A program made the position numbers and the translations under genes. The notes under the pieces are model-generated. The model saw only the letters and a program-made list of their open reading frames with translations, was not told the origin of the DNA and did no database searches. 64,000 bases of DNA from the NCBI GenBank assembly GCA_036924085.1, contig JAVGWX010000008.1:51578814-51642813 (forward strand), in the 5' to 3' direction. The DNA comes from Ariolimax columbianus. Its lineage: Eukaryota; Mollusca; Gastropoda; Stylommatophora; Arionidae. Position 1 is the stretch's first letter. Each line of letters starts with the position of its first letter. Below are positions 32,805-44,743 of this stretch, one piece after another.

Positions 32805-33110
32805 TTGTTCAGTGTATATGTGTGTGTGTGTGTGTCTGTTTGTTATGTGAGCATAGTATCAAGTGTATTAATGGGTGTGTTTATCTAATTGTAATATGGA
32901 TATATTGTTTAGTGTATGTTTGTGTGTGTGTTGTGTGTGTGTGTGTATCTGTTTGTAATGCATATATTTTGTTCAGTGTATGGATGCGTGTGTGTACTTG
33001 TTTGTAATTGGGACATATTTTAAGTATATTTATGCGTATGTTTATCTGTTTGTAATGTGGACGTATTAGCCAGTGTATAGATGCATGTGTGTATCTGTTT
33101 GAAATGTGTT
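32805..33110. repeat. About 60-bp GT-rich tandem repeat
   Basis: Degenerate units of TGTGTGTATCTGTTTGTAAT followed by GTGGATATATTGTTCAGTGTATGGATGCG occur from about 32290, interrupted by the LINE insertion, to 33110. Confidence 0.8.
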
Positions 33111-33519
33111 CCCCTACGGCAGTTTTACAGTACAGTTAAGTTAAATCCAGTGTTCGGACGATTGATAGTGCTTTATTTGCCCGACCGCCATGCCTAGAAA
33201 ACCACGTGGAATAATTCGATCTTCGCCGCTATCTGTGGCCAACTACAACGATCCCAGATGACAGATCATTCACAAATCGTAACGACATCCTTCAACTGTC
33301 GACCAGGCGACATTTCGGTGTCTTATGAGCTGTTCAACGTGCCACCGCCCTTCGAGACGGCATAAAACAAGTTTAAGATAGATTAGTACACAGTACAAAG
33401 CGAATTCGGCCTACATAAAGAAAACCATATTAACAAGAGTGGATAACATAAATTATGACGTCATCGTACTATGGCAACGCACGCCAATTTCGATTCACAT
33501 TGCACAAGGTGTCAAAATG
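33111..33519. other. Unassigned sequence 5' of an RTE element
   Basis: It includes ATGCCTAGAAAACCACG and a non-continuous frame. It may be the diverged 5' part of the RTE that follows, but I could not confirm this. Confidence 0.3.
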
Positions 33520-34857
33520 GCCAACGAAATACATATTGCCGCAGGAGACGCAAAAACAACATTGGAGGTGTCGGTTTCACCAATGCTTGCCGGCATGTCA
33601 AAAACGTGAAATCAGTAAAAGTAGTCACCTCATGGCTTGCAAGATTGGCAATACATGTTCATGACCAGAAGACGCTACTTCTCATCATCCAATATTATCC
33701 AACATAATCGACAAGCAACTTGATGAGCACCAACCCAGAGAACATGCCGGATTCAGAAAAGGGTTTTCTCCATTGACCACCTCAACACGATCAATCAACT
33801 GACGGAGAGAGCACGTGATGTGCCTATACCCTTATGTTTTGCATTTATCGATTTCGAGAAAGTCTTTGACAGTGTCGAGGCCAATATTGTGGTAAATGCT
33901 CTCAGAAACCAGGGCATCTTTGAGAGCTATATAATGCTGATTGGAGAAAATAAAAAATACTGCAATAGAGCCATCAGGCCAAACACCGCCCAGTATATGT
34001 TCCGATAGCAGGAGAATTTCGACAAGGTGACACCATCACATAAAAGCTATTTACAGCTGCTCTCGAAGATATTTTTAAATCAATTAACCTAGATCGACAA
34101 ATGCGTAAATATAGATGGCGAATGGCTCACCCATTTACGATTTGTAGATGACATCGCGCTCATAAGTCTATTGAGGAAGCCCAACATTCCTTGAACGACC
34201 TATATTGGGTCAGCAAAGCTGAAGAAAAATAAAAGTAAAACACAATCCCTCAAAAACTTCCACTGCCCAAAGTAGGACATCAAGATGGGAGAGGAATTCA
34301 TCGAAAATGAAAACACTTATATCTATCTACCTAGGCCACGAGATAAAGGCAAACCACAAAACTGACCACGAAATATCTCAATGATGAAAAACAGCTTGGT
34401 AAGCCAATACTCCAGGAGATAAAAGACACCACGGCAAGAGCACACATTTTCAATCACATGATCATGCCAGCAATGATTTATGGATGCGAAGTGGGGAACT
34501 TGCGCAAAACAGACGCCGAGAAGCTTGAGCGATCAATGGAACGACTCATAATATTAAACATTTTGATAATGGGTAAGATCCGAAACGATTAAATTTGACA
34601 GACTTTCTTTTGGGACGTTGTGGATGCAGCGATATCACGCAAAATTCGCTTCACTGGGTATGTGGTACGCATGATTGACAACAGATTGACACCCAGAACA
34701 GCGTTTGGTGGTCATATGCATGTACACGTCTAAGTGGTCCCACATATGCGATAGCAAGATGGACTGACCAAAGACCTAGGTCCGCCTAGGCACATCATTG
34801 CTAAAGATCTGGACGCATACAGGATAGTGTTGGCTTGCTCGCTGACGTATGCTGAGG
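33520..34857 (+). mobile_element. RTE-1-like LINE, internally deleted
   Basis: An endonuclease remnant (KNNIGGVGF ... LLLIIQYYPT) at 33545-33705 jumps directly to reverse transcriptase: QLDEHQPREHAGFRKGFS (frameshifted), then 33820-34008 VPIPLCFAFIDFEKVFDSVE and ANIVVNALRNQGIFESY. Further on are LRFVDDIALIS (FVDD site), CSLTYAEDN near 34840 and a GATGATGTGATAATG tail. LDEHQPRE-AGFRKGFSTIDH and FAFIDFEKAFDSVE are hallmarks of nematode-type RTE-1. The endonuclease C-terminus and the start of RT are missing, so an internal deletion is inferred. Confidence 0.82.
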
Positions 34858-36035
34858 ATAATGTGATGATGTGATAATGTGATGTTGGGATAATGTGATG
34901 ATGTGATGTTGTGATGATGTGATGTTGGGATAATGTGATGATGTGATGTTGTGATAATGTGATGTTGGGATAATGTGATGATGTGATGTTGAGATAATGT
35001 GATGATGTGATGTTGGGATAATGTGATGATGTGATGTTGAGATAATGTGATGATGTGATGTTGGGATAATGTGATGATGTGATGTTGAGATAATGTGATG
35101 ATGTGATGTTGAGATAATGTGATGATGTGATGTTGAGATAATGTGATGATGTGATGTTGAGATAATGTGATGATGTGATGTTGAGATAATGTGATGATGT
35201 GATGTTGAGATAATGTGATGATGTGATGTTGAGATAATGTGATGATGTGATGATGTGATGTTGGGATAATGTGATGATGTGATGTTGAGATAATGTAATG
35301 ATGTGATGTTGGGATAATGTGATGATGTGATGTTGAGATAATGTGATGATGTGATGTTGAGATAATGTGATGATGTGATGATGTGATGTTGGGATAATGT
35401 GATGATGTGATGTTGAGATAATGTGATGATGTGATGATGTGATGTTGGGATAATGTGATGATGTGATGTTGAGATAATGTGATGTTGGGATAATGTGATG
35501 ATGTGATGTTGAGATAATGTGATGATGTGATGATGTGATGTTGGGATAATGTGATGATGTGATGTTGAGATAATGTGATGATGTGATGATGTGATGTTGG
35601 GATAATGTGATGATGTGATGTTGAGATAATGTGATGATGTGATGATGTGATGATGTGATAATGTGATGTTGTGATGATGAGATGATGTGATAATGTGATG
35701 ATGTGATGTGGGGATAATGTGATGATGTGATGTTGGGATAATGTGATGATGTGATGTGGGGATAATGTAATGATGTGATGTTGGGATAATGTGATGATGT
35801 GATGTTGGGATAATGTAATGATGTGATGTTGGGATAATGTGATGATGTGATGTTGGGATAATGTGATGATGTGATGTTGAGATAATGTGATGATGTGATG
35901 TTGGGATAATGTGATGATGTGATGTTGGGATAATGTAATGATGTGATGTTGGGATAATGTGATGATGTGATGTTGGGATAATGTAATGATGTGATGTTGG
36001 GATAATGTAATGATGTGATGTGGGGATAATGTGAT
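34858..36035. repeat. 24-bp satellite array, about 49 units, grown from an RTE tail
   Basis: Units GTTG(A/G)GATAATGTGATGATGTGAT of 24 bp, with some 15-bp partial units. The array starts exactly where the RTE-1-like coding end meets its GATG-type tail, and the tail shares the GTGATGATGTGATAATGTGA motif. A 412-residue minus-strand HHHIIPTS-type ORF is a by-product of the 24-bp period. Confidence 0.96.
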
Positions 36036-36361
36036 GCAAAATCTTATGAAAAAAGATTACAGTTTATAATCTATATTTATCTTTTTTCATATTTATTTTC
36101 ATTTTTATTTCTTAAATTTAGTGATATTTGGCAAAGAACAGAATTATTGCTAAGAGGAAATGTGCATATTCGAGAACAACCGGTATAATGAGAGTGGATA
36201 TCGATGCAGTACTTACTTCCCCTGTCCAAGCAACACATTACACAGTATGCATCCAGTATTCAGCGACATGGTTTGCCTTGTCATTTGCCTCCTGCATATC
36301 GTACCTATTGCCTGTTTCCTGGAGGTTGAGACAGGTCATCAGGTGGGCTGGGTCCTGTTAC

Positions 36362-36530
36362 TTCTTTTTCTGCGTTCATTCTCAATCTCCCGCTACCAAC
36401 CCCTGAACAGGGCTTTGCAAGTAGCAGGATGTAGTCCGGAGAACGGATTTGCGTTGTGTCGCTAGTTTACAGTTTGACTGCGATATTTGCACCTTTCGGT
36501 CCGACACATCCGTCTTTGGCAGTGATGGGT
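36362..36530 (-). mobile_element. SINE-like repeat with GAA-type tail, copy 3
   Basis: Same family as 14405-14582: CCCTGAACAGGGCTTTGCAA, GTAGTCCGGAGAACGG, CTAGTTTACAGTTTGACTGC, CCGACACATCCGTCTTTGGC. The tail is eroded to TTCTTTTTCTGCG. Confidence 0.82.
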
Positions 36531-36539
36531 CCTGTATTG

Positions 36540-37200
36540 CGCCACAGTCACATGGGTCATCATCTGTGTATCCTTATCATTTCATATTCTTCTTGCACCG
36601 TGATACACCAGTTCGGAGTCTGTTTAGCGACTTCCGTGTTGTGTATGGTGTACCATGTCCGGGGGCAGGTTCCTTCCGAAGTTCCATCTCTGGGGCCTGC
36701 ATCAATTCTTGCCATCTCTCGATACGGAGACTTTCAGAATGTGTCTGACGTTTTTGGTAGCACGTTAAATTACATTTATAAATTCGGGAAATTTACTATT
36801 GAGAAACTTACAAATATAAGTATGGTCAAAGTCCAAGTCAATCTATCGGCTCTGTAGCATTGTAAGAAAGTTGCCAAGCCAATATATTATCCCTACGTAG
36901 TGAACCAGCTAAAACTGGAATACACGGACATGTGTCCTTGTGTTGAGAACGGTTGATCACTTTCTACAGACCAGTCAACTCTGAGATACACATGGTGGCT
37001 TTATGGCCCACTACAGCCCAGTTAAAGAATAATCTGCAAAGAAATGTAAAAAAACCAAAGAAATACGACCATGTTTATGATGGAAATGAAAATATCTTTG
37101 AGCGCAATTGACAAAGAAGAAGAAAACAAGTTAAGTTTCGCATTATCTACAATATGTTTTTGTTTAAAAGTTTGAAGCTCAGCCAAACGGCGAAACAATT
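36540..37200. other. Unassigned sequence
   Basis: No domain or repeat recognised. Short ORFs overlap the SINE and are not credible. Confidence 0.4.
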
Positions 37201-37204
37201 GCTC

Positions 37205-37402
37205 AATCAATCAATAATTAAATAAATAAATCTATTTATCTGTCTGTCTGTCAGTCTGTCTATCTATCTATTTATCTATATATCGATATATTTAATTTAC
37301 TAACTACCTACATACCTACCTTCCTACCTATCTACCTACCTACCTGTCTGTCTGCCCATCCGTCCGTCCGTCTGTCCGTCCGTCTATCTATCTGTCTATC
37401 TA
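37205..37402. repeat. Compound tetranucleotide microsatellite
   Basis: Runs of AATA, (TCTG)n, (TCTA)n, (CCTA)n and (CCGT)n between 37205 and 37402. Confidence 0.92.
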
Positions 37403-37599
37403 TCAATGTTTGTTTTTGTTTAAGCGCTAAACACGGCGCAAAAGGCAGCAGCAAGTGCTCTCCAGTTTGAACAGTCTAAGTTCTTGTATGTTGTTTACGC
37501 CCATAGTTAAGCTCTATCTGGGGGTCGTTATGTAAAGAGTCTCAAATGCTTCTTTCCATGTCAATATTGTAATAATTAAGATTAGCTGTGATCGTATAG

Positions 37600-37990
37600 C
37601 TGTATCACACATGTCCAAAGCCGGCACGCCCATGTGTATATTATGCAGACAGAAGATACAAGAAAATGAAGAAGATGTATTCTTTAAATGCAAAATTGTA
37701 GCAAAAACTTTAGAAAAACTAAGACAGATAATAAACAAACACACAAAGACCAAAGTGAACATGTTCGGAGCAGTTATGCTAAATAATATTCCCAAAACAG
37801 ATAAAAACACTCAAACCTTATTACTAACACGCTTAACAAAATTAAAGCATTTAATTTGGATTTGCAGAAACAAAGCAGTATACGAACAACAAATTTACAG
37901 TACAGAACAGTTGGGAAAGCGTAAGGCGTTTCCACGGTGGTTTAACTATCCACGTGCATCCGCATCATTCAAGATAACACAGAGCAAATA
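37600..37990 (+). mobile_element. LINE C-terminal zinc-binding (zf-RVT-like) fragment
   Basis: An open frame of 126 codons: KAGTPMCILCRQKIQENEED, VFFKCKIVAKTLEKLRQI, LKHLIWICRNKAVYEQQIY. The CxxC ... E...FF.C ... W layout is the zf-RVT domain that follows RT in L1/Tx1-type LINEs. The RT is absent upstream. A small cellular gene is unlikely but not excluded, since the frame is intact. Confidence 0.6.
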
Positions 37991-38236
37991 ACATATCAAA
38001 CGACAGGTAATAGTCCGCATTTATTAACATCACTAAAACCAACAAAACAGAACAATCATAACTACCATAATGATTATATTAAATATTAAGTATTTGTAAG
38101 TACAAGTTTTTGAATATTTCCCCCATATGATATGTACCCTAGTTCTAGCCGCTATACTCTCTTTCCTTTATCTGCACCATCAACACACTCTCACAAACTC
38201 GTCTTCACGATCGTATTCTGTGCATTCCTTCCCACT

Positions 38237-38392
38237 CAGATCCATTTAGTTATGTGATCGTTTCCTTACACGTTCAGATCCATTTAGTCATGTGATCGTT
38301 TCCTTACACGTTCAGATCCATTTAGTCATGTGATCGTTTCCTTACACGTTCAGATCCATTTAGTCATGTGATCTTGACATTACACATTCAAT
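38237..38392. repeat. 38-bp tandem repeat, four copies
   Basis: Units CAGATCCATTTAGT(C/T)ATG then TGATCGTTTCCTTACACGTT, the last copy diverging (TGATCTTGACATTACACATT). Confidence 0.93.
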
Positions 38393-38399
38393 TTGTTCA

Positions 38400-39379
38400 A
38401 CGTATACTCATTCACATGTGATCACATCCGCAATCGATCTGCGTATATACATACTCCGAAACATACATCGTTCCCTCGATGTTCCACACACACCATACAC
38501 GAATCCAGATCTCTTCTAGTCACAGGGTACCCAACACACACCTTATAGAGTGACTGGCCAAGACTCAAAGGCGCGTGCTGGTGCAGTCACCCTGAAATTT
38601 ATTCCATCTCTCAAACATTCGCAAAACATCTTGCTCAACTAGGATAACAATCGCTATTCTAGAAAGTCGGTGAGCTGAACAGATCGCTAGCTAAACTCTC
38701 AGTCTTTTTCTCACTCCGTGGCCAGTCTGCTTAAGTCAAACGTTATCTAGTATTATATAGTCTCAAGCAGTATCAGGGCTGTCCAGTGGTTATCTGTGGG
38801 TTGTCTGACAGCCATCACTCTAGTTTGAATGTACCTCCACTTAGTTGTTATTGGAACGAATCACTCCGAATTCCTGTCACTCAAAATGTCACAGGAAGAC
38901 CTGATTGTCTCTGTCTGTCACTAACCCTCCACTACCCAAATTGGAACGCCAGAGTGGTCAGCTCCTTATCCCTACCTGTACTAGACACATTCTTCCCCTC
39001 AACCCCCCGTTTTCCTTTGTGGACTTAGCGTCGAGACGGTGAGTGACCGTGGCACACATTCAGATACCTTTGTTCCCAGAGTCGCTGGCCCCATTACCCT
39101 GCCCTTAACGCCCATGCTCCGACTGGAACTGTTACACTTTTCAACATATATACATACAAAATTATTTGTGGTCTGTTTCAAATTTGAATTGAATTTGTTT
39201 ATCTATATTGAACAGCAAAGTTGCTGTATTTGTTTATTTAAAAAAATTAATAAAAAAACAACCAGATACAGTCTGTATTAAGTAAGAAGATGTTTTATTT
39301 TCTACACAATTTCTTAAATGCAGCCCCTCTCTTTGATTTATGCCCTTTCTTCCTGTCCTTTCATTTCACTTCCCTATTA
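38400..39379. other. Unassigned sequence
   Basis: No element, exon or repeat unit could be supported. Translation gives only short frames. Confidence 0.4.
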
Positions 39380-39398
39380 CTTCTTCTTCTTCGTACGC
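39380..39398 (-). mobile_element. Solo 3' stub resembling LINE family A
   Basis: CTTCTTCTTCTTCGTACGC is the complement of the family A 3' end (GCGTACGAAGAAG...). Only the last roughly 19 bp are present. It may be an extremely truncated insertion or chance. Confidence 0.4.
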
Positions 39399-39647
39399 AA
39401 CTTCCCGATTACATCTCCTTTTATCTACCTATCTAAATATTTAAATATATATCTCCTTTTATCTCTCTCAATCTCTCTCCTTCTATCCCTTTTCACGTTC
39501 TCCCATACACTCAAATACACCTATATCATGCGAACTAACATTTAAATGTTGTTCAATGAAAATATTTGATGTTCTAGTGAAAAATAGTAAATCCAATTCA
39601 ATTTTTTTTTAAAGAAGAGAAACGATTTATTTTTATTTTTGAAACTT

Positions 39648-39890
39648 TTTTTTTAAATTTTGCTTTTGCTTTATTGCTCTAATCCCCAAGGTGGTGTGCG
39701 TTGCACTGTGATTTTTATTTTGCGCCTGTCGGCCCAGTGCATCCGACTTCAGCATGCATTTTATGTTAGTGTCTGCTTCCTCCTGCATTTTCTAAGGGTT
39801 TTCTTCTCCGGGCTCGCTGTGGTAGGGATCGAATCCAGCACATTCGGGTTTTGAGCCGTGCCACTGAACCACTAGCCCACGCCATCTCAA
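39648..39890 (-). mobile_element. tRNA-derived SINE, third copy
   Basis: Minus-strand head GGCGTGGGCTAGTGGTTCAG, B box GGATTCGATCCC, body with CCTTAGAAAATGCAGGAGG and GTGCAACGCACACCACC, and an A-rich tail near 39648. More diverged than 22294-22547. No perfect target duplication was found. Confidence 0.9.
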
Positions 39891-39899
39891 AGAACGATT

Positions 39900-40480
39900 A
39901 ATTCATTAATATAAACGAATCAGCGAAGATGTACAATAGTCTGAATGTGTTTATAGGCCACATATGTTCGCAGAGAAGCGAATACCATTTGTCAGGCTAT
40001 TCTTGCAGTTCCGGGAGCGTTTATACGGTGCACCACGTGCTGTGAATTATTAACCTGAGTCATTCTGTAATGCTTCTTTGTCTAGTATGTTTGTTTCCTT
40101 TGCAGCGTACGCCCTTTTGTTATCAGTAAGATCACTGGTGTCCAAACTTGTAAAGTAGCGACCGCATTTGCCAATTCACCCAATCTTCGCATGTCACTTT
40201 ACAATGAATTATCTAGGCAATTTATAGTGACTACTGTAGATTTACATATTTATACTTTGAATGAAAAAAAGTTGTTCGGAAATGGTAAATGGCTCATAGA
40301 AGCGACATGATGACACCAGGGCGGACCCATATGTGCTGAGTTTCTTTCATAGCTGAACGGGTCGATGACAACGCAAATTCCGTAGCTCATGTGGTAACAC
40401 GTTATTAATACATTACAGATATAAGTATTTTGTGGCTCTGATTAAACAGCTTAAAAATATGGATTCCTTAACCGCGGCCA
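39900..40480. other. Unassigned sequence
   Basis: Nothing recognised between the SINE and the 48-bp array. Confidence 0.4.
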
Positions 40481-40489
40481 CAATCAGGA

Positions 40490-41125
40490 CATCCTGTTAA
40501 AGATAAATAATCCACCATAAATTGGGCGTGGGTTAACACCATTGATTAGAGAAACAGTCAAACTTCAATAGGCCGTAGGTTCAACACAATACATTGTCAA
40601 CATAAACGGCTCGCAGGTCTGACACTATTGACTATTAAAACAGTTCAACGTGAACGGGTTGTAAGTTAGATAAAACAAATAGTCCAACATAAAGGGAAGC
40701 CAGTGTATGTTATTTATCTAGATTTTGCAAAGGCATTTGATAGAGTATCTCATCAAAAATTATTTGGAAAGTTCAAATCACATAGAATAGGTGGAGAAGT
40801 TGCCAAATGGACTATATAAACATTCCAACAGGAGCAGACCGTAGGCTAGACACCCCGGACAAGACAAGATAAACAGTCCAACATAGGCAGACCGTAGGCT
40901 AGACACCCCGGACAAGACAAGATAAACAGTCCAACATAGGCAGGCCGTAGGTTGAACACCCTGGACTAGATAAACAGTCCAACATAAGCAGGCCGTAGGT
41001 TGAACACCCTGGACTAGATAAACAGTCCAACATAAGCAGGCCGTAGGTTGAACACCCTGGACTAGATAAACAGTCCAACATAAGCAGACCGTAGGTTGGA
41101 CACCGACACTATAATACGATAAACA
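40490..41125. repeat. 48-53-bp tandem repeat array, interrupted by a CR1 piece
   Basis: Units (GCAGGCCGTAGGTTGAACAC then CCTGGACTAGATAAACAGTCCAACATAA) are regular from 40830 to 41100. Two 53-bp variants occur at about 40840-40940, and diverged units extend back to about 40500. A CR1 fragment interrupts at 40697-40810. Long minus-strand ORFs here are repeat artefacts. Confidence 0.9.
40697..40810 (+). mobile_element. Internal CR1 reverse transcriptase fragment within a tandem array
   Basis: 114 bp encoding VIYLDFAKAFDRVSHQKL and KSHRIGGEVAKW, matching 49627-49732 of the intact CR1. Neither the CR1 5' nor 3' end is present, which is unusual for target-primed insertion. Confidence 0.9.
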
Positions 41126-41499
41126 GCCCAACATAACGAAGGTAATTGTTGTGCCAATTATTCTAGAGAAGAGGTCCTCAACGTTTTTTGCTTCAAGCAC
41201 GCTTTGGACAAATATAAGAATGTCCTTCCCTCTTTCCAAAACTGTCCGACTTAAAAGGTGCATTCCAGATAACTCGCAGAAAATATTGAATATATGTTAT
41301 TTCTTCTACAGTGTAAGGAAAAGAAATTCAAGACTTTTAAACTAAGTTTATTTTTTTAAACTCTTCCCGATTATTTTGCCATTTGGTGACAAGGGAGAGA
41401 TATGCTTACCTACCGTTTTCCTACTTCAATTGGTGCTTGAAATGTTCGCTGTCAGCTGCAGCACAGGCACACAGTCGGGTGAGCTACTTTCTCAACAAT

Positions 41500-42600
41500 G
41501 CCTCATTTGTGCGCTGTTTTAGCTCCCCTGTTGTCTTCTTTGTCCACCGTCTTAAGCTAATTCACGTTGTCAATTTTCTTTCGGTAAACATTCTCTTGCA
41601 AAACGCAACATATCCCATAGTACACAAGAGTTAAGATCTGGGATTCTTGGTGGCCACAAATTTGGTTCGATAAATTCAGGTGGTTCCTGATAGAGCAGCG
41701 CAATTGTTTCCACAGCACCTCCTGCAGAAAGATGAAGAGTTCTGAAATACGGTCTTGTCAGGGTGAAGGGATATTATTAACTGTTTGAAGCGGTAGTAAT
41801 CGAAATCTAAATTCATACCTGGCTGAGCAAAGTGAATATCAGTGTGGCTCAGTGATGAGACTTGTTGGAGAAGCTATTGCTGATTTGAACAATTGTTTTG
41901 TTCGCAGCAAATGATTTGTAGAATCGTTCTGACTATTGGCAAGTCGAGCAATGGATGCCGATCGTCCATAGTAATCGATGAAGTCTACTGTGTCCACATT
42001 TACTGTTCGCATGAGTTCAAAGATGGCCGAATAAGCCAATCGGGGCCCTGAATTGTTAAGGGCACTCTTTTTGGGGCATTTCATCTTAGACAATTGCGTT
42101 CGTGAAATTATGACAAAGTGACTTTGAATTTCAATTTGATTACAGTGAAGGAGGGTTGCGCACGTCAGTCGTACTCTCTCGTCCTCGGCTACCATTATTC
42201 AGTGGCAAGACATGATCAAGACGACTGAGGGCCGAAGAGGATGCATATTTTTCTTAGGGTTTTCTCCCGAAGCCTTTCCAACGATTACGTATCCCACAAG
42301 GCAGTATAAGCCGAGGATAAGTAATAAGGTTATCATTCATGAAAAATAGGATAGTTACTTTAACCTTTAGGATGCGACCAAAAATCTTGGTACCTGGTAA
42401 ATTTGAGCTTTCGGTAATCATTATTGCCTGATGTTTCTTAAAATATTCCAACTTTTTTATGATTCTCTCCACGACTATTTGAGAAACGCTTACCTGGCGA
42501 GCAATTTGAGGTTGGGAAAAATGGGTTTGTGTAGATCATTATTGACTTTCCATAAGCTCGCTAATGGCATTGACAATGTCTTCGGTGAACGGAGTTCGTG
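41500..42600 (-). pseudogene. Tc1/mariner-like transposase relic
   Basis: On the minus strand, an HTH-like IARQVSVSQIVVERIIKKLE (42520-42440) follows PFTEDIVNAISELMESQ. At the far end, FIEPNLWPPRIPDLNS and WDMLRFARECL (41710-41580) resemble the WP..SPDLNP..W block of Tc1/mariner transposases. The middle (42195-41839) is not clearly recognisable. Multiple stops. Moderate support only. Confidence 0.45.
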
Positions 42601-42650
42601 CTTGGAAAGAGGAAAGTGACTTTACCAAATTATACAGTGTCGGTTTACTC

Positions 42651-42668
42651 TATCTCTCTCTCTCTCTC

Positions 42669-42720
<52 letters not shown>

Positions 42721-42764
42721 TTCTCTCTCTCTCCCTCTCTCTCTCTCACTCTCTTGAACAAGAT
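42651..42764. repeat. (TC)n-(TA)n-(TC)n compound microsatellite
   Basis: CT-rich flanks with about 22 TA repeats in the centre. Confidence 0.95.
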
Positions 42765-43104
42765 GTGTCAGTCTGTACATGAAGTCCATTCGTTGGAAAC
42801 CGATTATGATAACATTTCGCATTATAATGTTTGTTTTGTTGAATATATTTTTGTTGCAATTTTTTTTCAATTTCAGGGAATGCCGTTTTGAAGCGGACGA
42901 ATTGCAATTGTATGACGCGTCAAATGCAAGGCGTAACATTTGTAGCGCGAAATTCGACATTTAGACTCGATTTTCGGATATTGTGATCCTAATTGTCCCA
43001 CAATTTCGTAATAATTGGGCCATTTTCGGCAGTTTTTTTCTCGGTCTTTTTCATGTTGTCAGAAAAATAAATGTAAAATACGTTTTTGCACATCGGTTAC
43101 TGCG

Positions 43105-44425
43105 AACAAAACAATTGTTTAGCAAAGCATAAAAAGTGGATAACTAGATTTGTAGTTAAATGTAGAAGAGCTAAAAATAAAGCATAGCAAAAATATATAA
43201 AAGCAGTTAAATCAAAAGAAACATATTTAGAACATTTGGACAAGCAGAACAAAGCACAGAAAGTGAATAAAACTGGAAAAATAGACTTTGAAAAAAAGTC
43301 TTGCAAATAGGATCAAGACTGACAGTAAAACATGCTACTAAATTTGACCTATCATAATTCGTAGGTGAATTAACGCACAAGTACCAAAGCTTCTTCTCTT
43401 ATGTTAGAAATACACAAAGAAGAAAAGACAAGGTAGGCCCTCTCATAGATAGAACAGGTAAAATAATAAGAGAAAATAGGGAGACAGCTATTCAACCGAA
43501 TCAATTCTTTGGCACAGTCTACACAAAATAAGACTGTTCCAAGATCCCAGAGCCTATAGATATTTTGAAATGTGAAATGGATATAGTGGGATCGAAATCA
43601 TTCTGTATTACGGAGGAAATATGTTGTTTTCTTTTAAAAGAATGCGTTGAAAGTAAATAAATGTCCAGGTCAAGATGGTATTCATCCAAAAATGCTATTT
43701 GAAAGACTAACTAGCAAAACTATTGGCTACATTACATTCTCAATCACTTGCAAAATGGATTGTTCCAAGAGATTGGAAAGATGCAAGAGTGATTCCCTTG
43801 TTTAAATAGGTATAAAAATCAGATCCAGCTAATTATAGACTGGTAAGCTTAAAGAGCACAGCCTATACATTGTTAGAGTCAATAATCACATAAAACATTG
43901 TAATGCATCTAGACAAGTTTAATCTTATCAGAAATAGTCGGCATTGGTTTACTAGAGGGAGATCGTGCTTAACAAATCTATTGGGGTTCATGGAGAAGGT
44001 TACTAAAATTATAGATAAGAGATAACCAGTGGATGTTATTTATCTAGATTTTGCAAAGGTCTTTGATAGAGTACCTCATTGAAGATTATTTCAAAAAATT
44101 AATCACATGGAATAGGTGAGGAGGTTGCTCAATGGATTAAAAGTTGGTTAATGGGAAGAAGGCAGAGAGTGGGCATAAATAATGAGTACTCTGAGTAGTA
44201 AAAGTAAAAAGTGGAGTGCCGCAGGGCTCGGTTTTGGGACCAATATTGTCCTTGATTTGCTTGTATCTAAACGATTTGGACATTGATATTGGATTGCAGA
44301 GACAATTAGTGCATATAAGAATAGATTGGATGTGCATAACTTTTAAAGCAGGATAATGCAAATGTGACTGGTTGTATACAGACTCCGATGAGTCTTCTAA
44401 ACCAGTATAAAAACGTTAAGTTAAA
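43105..44425 (+). mobile_element. CR1-like LINE, old degenerate copy
   Basis: It parallels 48785-50765 of the intact copy with many stops: KWITRFVVKCRRAKNK-like start, QDGIHPKMLF, RNSRHWFTRGRSCLTNLL, DVIYLDFAKVFDRVPH, SGVPQGSVLGPIL. The RT C-terminal third is deleted: at about 44290 it jumps from the IND block to ISAYKNRLDVHNF. The end is CAGTATAAAAACGTTAAG near 44420. Confidence 0.9.
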
Positions 44426-44429
44426 TTCA

Positions 44430-44720
44430 ATTAAAGCAGTAATGACTTCTGTGGAAGTTTCATTATTGGACCACGACAAAATTGTTTTTGTTCAACCTGA
44501 TACCAAAAAGGATTGCGATTATTACCTTAACGAATTGTTGATGATGTGCCCTCTTCCTGACACGAAGAAATTTCAGAAATTTTCCACTTCCAGCAAATCG
44601 CCAAAGGAAAAATTTTGCACTGCTCACTAAGGAGACATCTAAATCTATCGAACTGTTGCGGTGGCCACTAAATAATCCAGATCTAAACCCTGTGTACTAT
44701 GTGGTTTGGGGCGTTTCCCC
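44430..44720 (+). pseudogene. Tc1/mariner-type transposase relic
   Basis: The plus strand reads VMTSVEVSLLDHDKIVFVQP, CDYYLNELLMMCPLPDTKKF, then (frameshifted) SIELLRWPLNNPDLNPVYYV and VWG. This is the catalytic-core order (MVSVGVS..G...FV.P, YY...L....LP, WP.NSPDLNPVDY.VWG) of an invertebrate Tc1/mariner-type transposase. The Asp-containing QDGAPAH block is lost. It directly abuts the CR1 3' end at 44425. Confidence 0.65.
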
Positions 44721-44724
44721 ATTG

Positions 44725-44743
44725 GTTGAGAACCACTGTTCTT
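44725..44743. other. hAT-like terminal motif
   Basis: GGTTGAGAACCACTG is the inverted-repeat terminus common in hAT elements (complement CAGTGGTTCTCAACC). No partner terminus or 8-bp duplication was found. Confidence 0.4.

Noticed and set aside
34801..36039. 412-residue minus-strand ORF rich in His/Ile (HHHIIPTS)
   Set aside because: Pure 24-bp satellite; coding potential follows from the period, not selection.
36121..36190. Possible terminal exon after acceptor CTTAAATTTAG (frame DIWQRTELLLRGNVHIREQP, then stop)
   Set aside because: Reasonable acceptor and a tidy short frame, but no partner exon, phase check or recognisable family. Not supportable from sequence alone.
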